Shown one piece after another: positions 24,292-32,251 of a DNA stretch of 64,000 nt. Every line of letters begins with the position of its first letter. The first letter of the stretch is position 1. The translations under genes and the position numbers were made by a program. The DNA is from Nonomuraea sp. SBT364 (GTDB lineage Bacteria > Actinomycetota > Actinomycetes > Streptosporangiales > Streptosporangiaceae): positions 1 through 64,000 of the forward strand of contig NZ_LAVL01000021.1 in NCBI RefSeq assembly GCF_001083785.1, in the 5' to 3' direction. Under the pieces are notes generated by a model. It saw nothing but the letters and a program-made list of their open reading frames with translations. It did not search any database and was not told where the DNA came from.

Positions 24292-25089
24292 TCAAACGTC
24301 GCGGACGGCCTCTCGGTTGAGGTAGCGCCCGGGTGAGGTGCCGACGGTCCGGCGGAACGCCGCGAGGAAAGCGCTTGAGGTCGCGTACCCCACCGTGTGC
24401 GCGACCTGCGACACCGGCCGGCCTTCGGCGAGGAGAGGCAGGGCGGCCCGCAGTCGCATATGAGTGCGCCAGCGGTCGAAGCTCAACCCGGTGTCACGGA
24501 CGAACAGCCGCGTCAGAGTGCGTCGGCTCACTCCGATGGCGCGCGCATGGCCGTCAAGGCTCCGGGAGTCGGAGGGGTCGGCCAGCAGGGTGTCGGCCAC
24601 GGCGCGTACGCGTTCGTCCACGGGAAGCGGGACATCGATGGGCAGGGCCGGCACGGGGTGCAACAGGTCCAGCACTACCGCCTCGGCCCGCAATCGCGCG
24701 TCATCGGCGAGGTCTTCACGGGCGAGATAGGCGATCAGATGGGCCAGCAGCCCGTCGACGCCGACCGCAGTGGGCTCCGTCCAGTCCAGTGCGCACCGCA
24801 CTGGATTGAGGTAGAGGCTGCACAGCAGCGCGTCGCGGGTCGCGCCGGTCCGATGAACGACTCCCGCCGGCAGCCACAGGGCCCGGGTGGGTGGCAGGAT
24901 CCAGTACGCGTCGTCCACGGCGACGCTGAGGACGCCGCTCCGCGTCCAGGCCAGCTGGTGGTGCGTGTGGCTGTGCGGGGAGATCCACTGCCCCGATGAC
25001 AGGGGGAAGTGCCCGACAACGATCACGCCTACCGCGGTCGGGACGGCGGTTTCGACGGCCTCGATCATGGATTCGGCGGCTTCGATCAT
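24292..25089 (-). CDS. AraC-family transcriptional regulator with cupin sensor domain
   Basis: 265 residues. The N-terminal half is a cupin (ISPHSHTHHQLAWTRSGVLS, then ILPPTRALWLPAGVVHRTG). The C-terminal half is a double HTH with SLDGHARAIGVSRRTLTRLF and RAALPLLAEGRPVSQVAHTV, GYATSSAFLAAFRRTVGTSPG. The ATG at 25087-25089 has GGAG at a suitable distance. It lies 141 bp after the DHA2 transporter on the same strand and may regulate it. Confidence 0.9.
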   Translation of the reverse strand: MIEAAESMIEAVETAVPTAVGVIVVGHFPLSSGQWISPHSHTHHQLAWTRSGVLSVAVDDAYWILPPTRALWLPAGVVHRTGATRDALLCSLYLNPVRCALDWTEPTAVGVDGLLAHLIAYLAREDLADDARLRAEAVVLDLLHPVPALPIDVPLPVDERVRAVADTLLADPSDSRSLDGHARAIGVSRRTLTRLFVRDTGLSFDRWRTHMRLRAALPLLAEGRPVSQVAHTVGYATSSAFLAAFRRTVGTSPGRYLNREAVRDV

Positions 25090-25230
25090 GGGCTCCAGCC
25101 TATGTCCTCAACGCGATACGATATGGCCTGATCGCGGCTTGTGGCCAGCAGCCGCCCTAGCGCTACCGTCAAGTCGCCACGCACTGCTGGCCCGCGACGG
25201 CCTGGCTTGGGCGGAGCGGGGTCCAGATCC

Positions 25231-26601
25231 TCACCGGGGAGCGGCTGTCTGCGCGCTTCGGCCGTCGGCTCCATGCCCAGCGGGCCGCCGCGGACCGCCG
25301 GCACGCGAGGGCAGTAGCACGAAGATGAGCACGGCACCGAGCGCCACGCAGAGCGCGCCCGCCGTGAGCCCGCCTGAGTAGCTCATGGTGGCCAGCGCGG
25401 CCACCCCTACGGCGCCGCCGATCTGCTGGACGGAGGTGAACAGGGCCGAGCCGAGACCGGCGTCGTCCTCGGTGGTGCCGTCGACCGCGGCCACGGCCAT
25501 GACGGGCAGGCTCAGCCCGTTGCCCACGCTCAGGATGAGCATGCCGGGCAGGACGTGGGCGGCGTAGGAGTCGCCGGCCGCCACGCCGGACAGCAGCAGC
25601 AGGCCGGCGATGTTGACCAGGAACGCCAGTAGGAGCGCCCAGCGCGTCCCAATCCTGAGCGAGATGCGGGAGGACAGCCACATGCCTGCCAGGATGTCGG
25701 CGCCGTAGGGCAGATAGGCGATGCCGGCCAGGAGCGGGCTGTAGCCCAGAACGGTCTGGATCTGGATCATCAGCAGGAACGACATCGCGTACATCGCCAT
25801 CGAGAACAGCAGGGTCGCGCCGTTGGCGACCGCCCGCGTCCGCGAGGCCAGGAACGACCGGGGCACCAGCGGCGCCGCCGCCCGCGACTCGGCCACCAGG
25901 AACGCCACCGCCAAGGCGGCGGAGAGCACGACGGCGCCGACGACGATCGGATCGCCCCAGCCGGTCTCGCCGGCCCGCAGCAGCCCGTACACCAGCGACA
26001 CCGCCGCACCGGTGACCAGGGCCGCGCCGGGAACGTCGAGGCGGCGCCGGCCGGGGGCGCGGGACTCGGGGACCAGGCGGGGTAGCAGCGCCAGGGCCAC
26101 GGCGACGATGGGCAGGTTGATCAGGAAGATCCCCCGCCAGGACAGCAGGTCGGTCAGCGCCCCGGACAGCACCAGGCCCGAAGTCCCGCCCAGGGCCGCG
26201 ATGCCGCCCCAGATGCCCAGAGCCCTGGCTCGCTCCTCCGGCCCCGGATACAGCAACGTGATCATCGACATCGCCGCCGGGCTGGCCATCGCAGAACCCG
26301 CACCCTGCACGAACCGCCCGATCACCAGCTGCCACGGCTCCTGGGCGAGCCCGCAGGCCAGGCTGGCCACCCCGAACAGCGCCACCCCGAACAGGAAGAC
26401 CCGGCGGCGGCCCAGCAGATCCGCCATTCGGCCGCACAGCAACAGCAGCCCGCCGAAAGCCAGGAAGTAGGCGTTGACGACCCAGGGCAACCCGGACGCG
26501 CTGAACCCCAGCTCATCGCGGATGCTGGGCAACGCAACGTTCACGACGGTGTCATCGAGCACGAGCATGAACTGGACGAGACACAACACAATCATCGGCA
26601 C
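25231..26601 (-). CDS. DHA2-type MFS drug-efflux transporter
   Basis: 456 residues with about 14 hydrophobic segments. Landmarks: FMLVLDDTVVNVALPSIRDE (helix 1, motif D1), GGLLLLCGRMADLLGRRRVF (motif A), GAGSAMASPAAMSM, and GTSGLVLSGALTDLLSWRGI then FLINLPI (motif C). This places it with EmrB/QacA-like proton-coupled pumps. The start at 26599-26601 gives an unusually short N-terminus with no clear ribosome site. Followed by the AraC gene. Substrate unknown. Confidence 0.88.
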   Translation of the reverse strand: MPMIVLCLVQFMLVLDDTVVNVALPSIRDELGFSASGLPWVVNAYFLAFGGLLLLCGRMADLLGRRRVFLFGVALFGVASLACGLAQEPWQLVIGRFVQGAGSAMASPAAMSMITLLYPGPEERARALGIWGGIAALGGTSGLVLSGALTDLLSWRGIFLINLPIVAVALALLPRLVPESRAPGRRRLDVPGAALVTGAAVSLVYGLLRAGETGWGDPIVVGAVVLSAALAVAFLVAESRAAAPLVPRSFLASRTRAVANGATLLFSMAMYAMSFLLMIQIQTVLGYSPLLAGIAYLPYGADILAGMWLSSRISLRIGTRWALLLAFLVNIAGLLLLSGVAAGDSYAAHVLPGMLILSVGNGLSLPVMAVAAVDGTTEDDAGLGSALFTSVQQIGGAVGVAALATMSYSGGLTAGALCVALGAVLIFVLLPSRAGGPRRPAGHGADGRSAQTAAPR

Positions 26602-26791
26602 CCGACGACGCTATGATCCGCCGTATTTGGCCACAACCCACCATGAGGCCAAGCTGTGTCGCATGGAGGACATGGGCGCGATCATCGTCTGCGCTTCCCC
26701 GATGGCCCCGCTGCGGCCCACCTTGTTCAAGGACCGCATGCAGAAACTCGGCGACTTGCCCTTCACGGCGATGACACAATATGCGAATATA

Positions 26792-26822
26792 CGTTCGAAG
26801 AACGAAGATCGTCTTTCGAACG
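26792..26822. promoter_or_regulatory. Dyad upstream of the secreted propeller gene
   Basis: CGTTCGAA (26792-26799) and TTCGAACG (26815-26822) form a perfect 8-bp inverted repeat with a 15-nt spacer, immediately before the GGAG and GTG at 26831. Further A/T-rich sequence precedes it. It could be an operator or a 5' leader hairpin. Confidence 0.55.
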
Positions 26823-26830
26823 GAGTGCAT

Positions 26831-28504
26831 GTGCGTCCTTCAGCCTCTGAACGCATCGGCCGATTAGTCGCCTCGGCCGGGTCCCTGCTCCTGGCGGCGA
26901 GCCTGCTCGTCGCCCCAGCTCCCGCCGCCGCGGCCGCGGCCGCCGATCTCGTCGCCGACCTCGGGGTCGCGGGCAAGGGCGGGGACCTGGTGGCCGGCCA
27001 CGGCAAGGTCTTCGTCGCCGCCGACGACCGGATCGTGGTCACGCACCTCGACGGCGAGGCCGTCACCACGATCGGCGGCCTGTCCGGAGTCACCGCCCTA
27101 TCCGCGCCGGACGGCGCCAGGAAGGTGTACGCGACGCTGAGAGGCACGCATGAGGTGATCGAGATCGACACCGCCACGGTCGCCGTCACCCGGCGCATCG
27201 ACCTGTCCGCGTATCCGTGCCCGTCCACGCTGGCGCAGGCCCACAACCGGCTGTGGATCGGATACGGGTGCGGCGGGGCGGGTGAGGGAGGGGTCGTCGC
27301 GCTCGAGGTGCGGGCCACCCCCATCCTCGTCAAGGTCGGGCCGGCCACGACCCGACCTCCGCTGGTCGCGGTCGCCGGCGCCTTCCTCGCCGTGTCGGAG
27401 CCGGGAGTCAGCCCCGCCACCATCAGGCTGTACGACGTCAACCGCGACCCGGGCAACCCGCTCGGCGAGATCCTCGGCGACGCGGACGGGCTGCCGTCCC
27501 TGGAGGACCTGGCCCTCGCCTACCAAGGGTCGGCGGTGCTGCCGGTGCCGTCCGGCGCCCACGCCTTCGACGCCTGGGACACCACGACCTTCGACCGGGC
27601 CCACGCCTACGACGAGAAGGGGCCGGCCGGGCACGACCTGGCCGCCACCGTCGCGGCCAGTGAGAACGGCTACTACGTGGTGGGCGGCTGGAACTCCGCC
27701 GCGGGTGACGCGGCGGAGCTCGTGGTCTACGACGCGATCACGAGAGAGGTGATCTACACGGCCGGCCGCCAGGGGAAGGCACTGGTGCCGGGCAGCATCG
27801 GCTTTTACGGCATCTACACCTTCGCGGTGCTGAAGGAGCCGGGCACCGGGCGCATGCACCTCTGGCGGCTGCCGTCCGCGCCCTACCACTCCTCGGCCCT
27901 GACCCTGACGGCGCCCGCCGAGGCGAACGCGCTCAAGCCGCTGACCATCAGCGGACGGCTCACGCTCAGCACCGGAGCGACCCCCGGCGTGCAGACGCTG
28001 GAACTGTACAGCTGGCTCCCCGACGGCACCGACCGGCCCTTCCGAGAGGTCACCACAGCGGCGGACGGGACCTACGAGTTCACCGACACCCCACCGGGCA
28101 TCGGGGCGTTCAGGTATCGCCTGTCCTGGCCGGGCAACTCCTGGTACTACGGGGCCTACGCGACGGCGACCGTCGCGGTAGCCAGGTACGAACCGGCGCT
28201 CACCGTGACCGGGCCCGCGACGGGCGCCGTCGGCGAGCTGCTGGAGTTCAGCGGCACCTTTGCCGCCACGGGCGTCGTCTACCCTCGCACGACGGTCACC
28301 GTCAGCCGCAGGGCCGTCGCGCCGGACGGCACCGTCACCACCAAGGGTCAGAAACTGGCCGCCGCCACCGACGGGACGTTCGCCTTCACCGACACGCCGG
28401 CCACGGCCGGGAAGCACACCTACACCGTCACGCTGGTCGGGAGCTCGACCGTCAAGGGAACGAGCACCAATCACGTGGTCACGGTCGTCGAGGCGGCGGG
28501 ATAG
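26831..28504 (+). CDS. Secreted beta-propeller protein with C-terminal Ig-like domains
   Basis: 557 residues from the GTG at 26831 (GGAG upstream; the open frame extends further 5' without a good site). A long signal peptide ends in LLVAPAPAAAAAA. Residues ~40-360 show YncE-like repeats (VAGHGKVFVAADDRIVVTHL; KVYATLRGTHEVIEIDTATV; RLWIGYGC). From about residue 365 two Ig-like domains follow, each with GTYEFTDTPP/GTFAFTDTPATAG-type motifs and a YRLSWPG or YTVTLVG strand. Probably extracellular. Partners and ligand are unknown. Confidence 0.75.
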   Translation: MRPSASERIGRLVASAGSLLLAASLLVAPAPAAAAAAADLVADLGVAGKGGDLVAGHGKVFVAADDRIVVTHLDGEAVTTIGGLSGVTALSAPDGARKVYATLRGTHEVIEIDTATVAVTRRIDLSAYPCPSTLAQAHNRLWIGYGCGGAGEGGVVALEVRATPILVKVGPATTRPPLVAVAGAFLAVSEPGVSPATIRLYDVNRDPGNPLGEILGDADGLPSLEDLALAYQGSAVLPVPSGAHAFDAWDTTTFDRAHAYDEKGPAGHDLAATVAASENGYYVVGGWNSAAGDAAELVVYDAITREVIYTAGRQGKALVPGSIGFYGIYTFAVLKEPGTGRMHLWRLPSAPYHSSALTLTAPAEANALKPLTISGRLTLSTGATPGVQTLELYSWLPDGTDRPFREVTTAADGTYEFTDTPPGIGAFRYRLSWPGNSWYYGAYATATVAVARYEPALTVTGPATGAVGELLEFSGTFAATGVVYPRTTVTVSRRAVAPDGTVTTKGQKLAAATDGTFAFTDTPATAGKHTYTVTLVGSSTVKGTSTNHVVTVVEAAG

Positions 28505-28969
28505 CGTCCCAGGGAGCCGAGACCTACCTCGCGTAGGCCGGCGATGCGGGCCCGCGGCGGCCCGCAGAGGGGCAACTCGCGAGCGCGCCGCGCGGACAGC
28601 ACGATGCCCAGCGCAGCAATGGCTGCCCGGGCACGACGACCGGAGCGGCGGCCGAGCATGAGCCGGCCGTCATCTCCTCGTCCGTCAGCGCGTACCCCTG
28701 CGCCTGCGGTGATCGTGTGCCGGGTCAGGCGTTCGGGGCTGGGCCGCCTGGCGGCTTGGGCGAGGCATGGCCCGGGCATCGGTCGGCTGATGACACGACA
28801 GCTTCGATGGCTGGGCGCAGGGCCGGCTTTCAGCTCGCGTACACCGGCCCTCTGTCGGCCCCTGCTGGTGCCCGGAGAACTCGTGGCCGCAGATGCAATG
28901 GCAGAAGCCGGCTCGTTGCAATGCCCCGAGGTCGTCACCGTGGAACTACGTGGCCGGGTAGTTGACAGG
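28505..28969. other. Spacer with no convincing gene
   Basis: 465 bases without a supported gene. On the minus strand near 28840-28921 a frame has a Cys/His-rich stretch, CHCICGHEFSGH and later GPTEGRCTRAESRPC. This might be the relic of a small zinc-ribbon protein; no start or full domain can be drawn. Confidence 0.35.
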
Positions 28970-29330
28970 TCGAGCCGGCGTTGCTGGTGGAGTACGACTG
29001 GTCAGGCCGGTCGATCGAGCGGCACCGGGCCCAGGTGCGGGGCATGCTGACCGAGTGACTGGCGGACAAGATCTGCCCGGCGGTGTTCACAGACGAGGGA
29101 TTGCGGGCGGCGCTGCTGGCCGTTGAAGATCGAGACGCCGGGCCAAGAAGGCGCACCGCAAGACCGAGAAGCTGTTCTCCATCGCCGAAGCGTAGCTGCG
29201 GGCTCCGGAGGGCACCGTCCGGCAGGTGGTGTTCCCAGCGGTACCCGGCGGAGAGGCGACACTGCAGGCGCGCCTGCGGACGGTGCCTGCTCCAGACGGT
29301 GACGTGATTCAGCGAAGTAGTTCGGGGAGA
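28970..29330 (+). pseudogene. Tn3-family transposase (DUF4158 region), heavily decayed
   Basis: The frame reads VEYDWSGRSIERHRAQVRGM then LTE, a TGA stop, LADKICPAVFTDEGLRAALL. Another frame then gives KLFSIAEA, a TAG, and LRAPEGTVRQVVFP. The YDWSGRTIxRHR segment followed by LAxxxCPxxxxDExLRxALL is typical of the DUF4158-type Tn3 transposases, also seen at 45144-46751 (FYEWSGSTIEYHR). Several stops and a frameshift show advanced decay. Confidence 0.7.
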
Positions 29331-29392
29331 TTTGGCTTCCTTGGGCGCCAAGGGTGTTCCAGTCCCGATCGCTCATCTCGGCGGCAGGCGGC

Positions 29393-29836
29393 TCAGTAGC
29401 AGCGGGCACGGATTGGCGTCACCCGGATCGCGGTGGAGAAGTCGGCAAAGGTCTCCTCGGGCGTCAAACCGGCCCAGCGCATCGATTCCAGGTGCTTCTC
29501 CAGGTAGGTGGAGAGCTCCCACTCACTCAGCGGCGCAGGCCCACCCAGGGGCGCAGGTTCCAGCTCGGCGATGCCCTCGATGGTGAGGACGCTGAATCGC
29601 TCCGCGTTGCCGTCGAGGTCCAGGTGCAGCGTGACCTTGGGGTTGTCGCGCAGGTTGCGGATCTTCGGGGCGCCGGGGTTGCTGATGATCAGGAATCTCA
29701 CTCCGTCCCACACGTACCCCACAGGCGACGTCTGAGGCTGGCCGTCGGATCTGACCGTCGTCAGCCAGATGATCGTCTCGTCTTGGAGGCGTTGCTCGGC
29801 GCTGGCACCCGCCTCGCCATCGAGGTTAGGAAGCAT
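29393..29836 (-). CDS. PPOX-fold flavin/F420-binding protein (TIGR03667-like)
   Basis: 147 residues, full length. A split-barrel fold is indicated by ETIIWLTTVRSDGQPQTSPV, GYVWDGVRFLIISNPGAPKI and RNLRDNPKVTLHLDLDGNAE. The QTSPVGYVWDG...KIRNLRDNP pattern is that of PPOX-class F420-dependent or flavin reductases frequent in actinobacteria. The start at 29834-29836 is the only good one before a frame break. It stands alone between IS remnants, and its substrate is unknown. Confidence 0.85.
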   Translation of the reverse strand: MLPNLDGEAGASAEQRLQDETIIWLTTVRSDGQPQTSPVGYVWDGVRFLIISNPGAPKIRNLRDNPKVTLHLDLDGNAERFSVLTIEGIAELEPAPLGGPAPLSEWELSTYLEKHLESMRWAGLTPEETFADFSTAIRVTPIRARCY

Positions 29837-29882
29837 CCGCGTAGTTTATGGGGAATGAGCCGATCAAGGAGCCCTTTTCATC

Positions 29883-30260
29883 CTGAGTAGCGGCCCTCTT
29901 CGATGAGTTGCAGGACGAGGCTGGCTGCACGAGTGCGGTCGCTCGATGCGGGCGGCAGCGCAGCTTGGTGAGCACCTTCCAGCTCCAAGGTCGCGACGGC
30001 GCGTTCGGCGATGGCGCGGATGCGGGCGTGGGCGTGGTTGACGTCTCCCTGGCTGCGGGAGAGCCAGGGCCGATGGCGATGTCGTTTGAACGGTGTGCAG
30101 ATCGTGCCACCGGCACCGGTCAGAGCGTCGATCAGGCCGACCGTTCGAGCAGCACCAACGTCGTGCACCGCTCCCGGGTAACGCCGGCGAGACCCGTACC
30201 AGCCGGCCCATCTGATCGGCCAGCAGTCGCACTTCACCTTCTGGCTGGTCGGGCGCTTCT
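29883..30260 (-). pseudogene. IS5-family transposase C-terminal remnant
   Basis: Minus-strand frames give ADQMGRLVRVSPALPG, then GAGGTICTPFKRHRHRPWLS, AVNxAHARIRA-like VNHAHARIRAIAERAVATLE and the final VLQLIEEGRYSG. In a neighbouring frame WKVLTKLRCRPHRATALVQ is present. Together these are the last ~110 residues of IS5-group DDE transposases of actinomycetes, broken by two or three frameshifts. The 5' half is missing. Confidence 0.75.
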
Positions 30261-30352
30261 CGGCCGGATACGGGCGGTTGAGCAGGCGCAGGGCGCTGTT
30301 CACATGCGGACTCTGAAGCCGGACCAGGTTGTGCGACGGACCACTGGTGTTG

Positions 30353-31780
30353 TCAGATCCACGGTTCGAGGCCGAAGCGCAGGAACGTCCCTTCGGTGAC
30401 CTGGTGGGCGAAGCTGGCGTAGCTGGCCGGGTTTCGGAGCGCCAGCTCGGGAGTGAGCGCGTCGTAGGCCTGGATCTGCCATTCGAGGGCGGTGTCGGGG
30501 TTGTCTCCGAGGAAGTGCGTCGTTTCGTGAATGAGGATCGCTGCCCGTAGCCGGGGGCCGGCGCCGTCGAGTCCGGGATGGCCGATCGTGTCGTTGGTGC
30601 GATAGGCGGGCGTGAGCCGGGTGCCGACGCCCTGGGTGCTGTAGCCGCGGGTGTAGTCGGACACGCCTCCGAGGTCGGAGATGGCGGTTTCCTTGGTGAC
30701 CTGCAAGATCGAGCCGGTGCCCGTCGAGAAGCGGTTCATCATCCCGACGTACATGTCGAGGATCGCGGCCAGCGCGAACTGCAGACCCGATGGATGGTCT
30801 TGTGCGTGGAAGTGGGTGCGCAGCGCATCATCGGTGGCCGAGAAGTTGGGGTCGGTGCCGCTGCCTGCGAGCGCGACCTGGTAGGCGACGATCCGCTCCT
30901 GTGCTCGGGCCACCCAGTGCGCAGCCGTGTCCAGGTCGGTGTTGAGCAGGAAGTCGAACTGCGCGGCCGGCATCCTGGGCCGGTCGAAGCTCCAGATCCG
31001 GTGCGAGCCCGATGTCGGATCCCAGTCCAGCACCTGGTCCTCTCCCAGGTAGAGGATCTTGCGGCCCGGTTCGATCTCGCCCGTCCAGCTGTCACTCATC
31101 TCGAGATCGGTGAACGGGTCGACTTCTCCGAGCAGGGTGCGGTCGTAGCGCCAGACCTCGACTTCGCCGGACGTTTCGTTCCAGATCAGCAGCATGTCGC
31201 CGCCGAGGTAGACGATCTGGTGGTCCTCGCGGACGTTCGGGAACGAGGTGCTGTTGAGCCGGGTCGGGAAGGGGTCGGTCGTGGTTGCCGAGCGGTCGTA
31301 GTCCCATATGAGGATGTCGCCGGTGAACCGGTCCCAGTCGAGCACCCGCTCGTGGTCGAGGTAGATGAGTTCGCGCTCGGGCGGAATCGAGAATTGCGAG
31401 GCGTTGAGGAGTTCGGGCATCGGGTCTCCGGCAGTGATCGACCGGTTGAGCTCGAAAATTCTGCCGCCGGAGTTCGGCACCCAATCCAGCACGCTGCCCT
31501 CGTGCCACAATCCGAGCTGGCTGGCGAGCCAGACCAGGCGATGTCCCTGGCCGATGGTGAGAAACGTCCCGCTGGTGCGCGGGACGGGCTTGTAGGGGTC
31601 GTCGGTGGGGCCCGCGTCCGGGTCGGCCACCCACACCTTGAAGGCGCCGGTCTCCTCCACCCAGTCGAGCAACTCGCGGCGCTCACCGCCGATCGGGACC
31701 AGGTGGTGTGTCTCGCCTGGCCGGTTCCGGCGTGACGTCGAGGTGTGCTCGATCAGCAGGCGATTGAGTGGGTCCGTCAT
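30353..31780 (-). CDS. Zincin-like protein with five Trp-rich beta repeats
   Basis: 475 residues, no signal peptide. Residues ~36-270 hold five repeats of roughly 50-60 residues built on (V)LDWxxxTGxxxIWxxDRS...DPF, with the LDW/LIW core at residues 38, 98, 147, 198 and 251, which suggests a five-bladed propeller-like unit. The C-terminal ~190 residues contain LRAAILIHETTHFLGDNP, a zinc-protease HExxH at 418-422, then EWQIQAYDAL and RNPASYASFAHQ. The latter recalls the M35-type aspzincin tail. I know no characterised homologue. It is divergent from the four-gene DUF6603 operon with a shared 471-bp region. Confidence 0.7.
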   Translation of the reverse strand: MTDPLNRLLIEHTSTSRRNRPGETHHLVPIGGERRELLDWVEETGAFKVWVADPDAGPTDDPYKPVPRTSGTFLTIGQGHRLVWLASQLGLWHEGSVLDWVPNSGGRIFELNRSITAGDPMPELLNASQFSIPPERELIYLDHERVLDWDRFTGDILIWDYDRSATTTDPFPTRLNSTSFPNVREDHQIVYLGGDMLLIWNETSGEVEVWRYDRTLLGEVDPFTDLEMSDSWTGEIEPGRKILYLGEDQVLDWDPTSGSHRIWSFDRPRMPAAQFDFLLNTDLDTAAHWVARAQERIVAYQVALAGSGTDPNFSATDDALRTHFHAQDHPSGLQFALAAILDMYVGMMNRFSTGTGSILQVTKETAISDLGGVSDYTRGYSTQGVGTRLTPAYRTNDTIGHPGLDGAGPRLRAAILIHETTHFLGDNPDTALEWQIQAYDALTPELALRNPASYASFAHQVTEGTFLRFGLEPWI

Positions 31781-32251
31781 CGTGGTCAGCTCCGGTGCCT
31801 CAGGAGAGGTGAATTCACCCTCCGGGATCGAGCGGCGCCCGCGCGGCGGCTGACCTCAGTGTCAATTCGCCGATCGCAGTCGCGAAGTCGCTCGGATGCG
31901 TTGTTTCCACCCGGCAATCTTCCCCGGCGGAGCCCTGCGTCCACGAGCAGGTCGTTGTTTGACCAAGGATTGACGATCGCTGCACGACGGCCAAGCCCCC
32001 GAGAACTCACGCCTGAGAACTCATGACGTTCTCACGACCGGTGAGCGACTATAACGCGCTCGGGAGCCGGGAAAGTGTCGACGTGGACAGACCAAAGCGG
32101 ACCGTTCGCCGGCTGTCTTCGGCGCAACCGGTCCGGGAGCCAGATACCCGCAAGCCGGCCGACTCGACATGTTCGTCTACTCCCGGCCATTCATGCGCAG
32201 TACTTCCCGGGACAGCGGTCTCGGTGGTAGCGGGAAGGGAAGTACCCTCTG
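31781..32251. promoter_or_regulatory. Long divergent control region with a perfect dyad
   Basis: This 471-bp gap separates the zincin gene from the DUF6603 operon and holds no convincing gene. A perfect palindrome, TGAGAAC-N7-GTTCTCA, spans 32014-32034. A third half-site, gagaactca, is at 32001-32009, so the element is a direct repeat plus an inverted repeat. A TATAAC sequence at about 32050 could be a -10 for the operon. GGGAAGGGA precedes the ATG at 32252. Confidence 0.6.
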
